Source: Elusimicrobiota bacterium
GTDB lineage: Bacteria; Elusimicrobiota; Elusimicrobia; UBA1565
Direction of reading: 5' to 3'
Length of the DNA: 50,729 bases
NCBI GenBank assembly: GCA_016218495.1
Contig: JACRDU010000108.1
Location: 1-50,729 of the forward strand
Position 1 is the stretch's first letter; every line of letters begins with the position of its first letter. Shown here one piece after another: positions 50,725-50,729 of this stretch. A program made the position numbers and the translations under genes. The notes under the pieces were generated by a model, which searched no databases, was not told the DNA's origin, and was given only the letters and a program-made list of their open reading frames with translations.

Positions 50725-50729
50725 CCGTC

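Noticed and set aside
50438-50725. 95-residue minus-strand frame upstream of and overlapping rpsF
   Set aside because: It is Arg/Pro/Ser-rich, overlaps the rpsF promoter region and coding sequence, and has no recognisable motif.

Overview
This window is high-GC, gene-dense bacterial DNA. About fifty recognisable genes are packed with many 1-8 bp start/stop overlaps (ATGA, GTGA, TGATG). The organism is a Gram-negative-type (diderm) bacterium: it has MlaA/MlaC-like lipid-transport proteins, an RND/MMPL exporter, many secreted proteins, a periplasmic S46 peptidase and type IV pilin-like genes. Ala/Pro-rich secreted proteins, GspG-like pilins and membrane 'spermidine synthase'-like proteins together would fit a high-GC Elusimicrobiota lineage. 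That placement is my inference; no rRNA or other phylogenetic marker was analysed.

Layout. (1) 1-1505 is a graveyard of mobile-element pieces: the 5' end of an ISAzo13-like transposase, the C-terminal half of a large serine recombinase, and an internal piece of an IS4-type transposase fused in frame to it. These abut a beheaded hybrid histidine kinase (1500-2207). (2) 2310-12594 is a mixed accessory stretch: a haem-sensor-like protein, an EamA permease, an SRAP protein, a methyltransferase, secreted proteins, a subtilisin-like protease, and a DsbA-like/MauE-like pair. (3) 12594-18741 holds ion transport, RlmB and a two-component cluster. (4) 18804-29046 is one long same-strand run combining four pilin-like proteins, a membrane protein fused to a GspG-like tail, a histidine kinase, two response regulators and a membrane spermidine-synthase-like protein with a small membrane partner. 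(5) 29043-38385 carries cysS, a Yip1 protein, an S46 peptidase, an SPFH/zinc-ribbon protein, a LysM lytic transglycosylase and a membrane pseudokinase. (6) 38449-38903 is a non-coding element bounded by 60-bp inverted double-hairpin ends. (7) 38918-50594 is a minus-strand housekeeping block that reads, in transcription order, rpsF-ssb-rpsR-rplI-dnaB-alr-mlaA-mlaC-MMPL-radA-yacL-ispDF.

Two signals stand out beyond the gene list. First, at about fifteen gene starts a sigma70-type -10 hexamer (TANNNT, one TTGAAT) ends only 5-9 nt, most often exactly 6 nt, before the start codon. This implies that many mRNAs are leaderless. Genes with an ordinary leader and Shine-Dalgarno (protease, SPFH protein, Asp-rich pilin) are the minority at operon heads. 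Second, the element at 38449-38903 has two 60-nt ends that align without gaps, keep two stem-loops, and differ at compensatory stem positions and in the loops.

No tRNA, rRNA or CRISPR array was seen.
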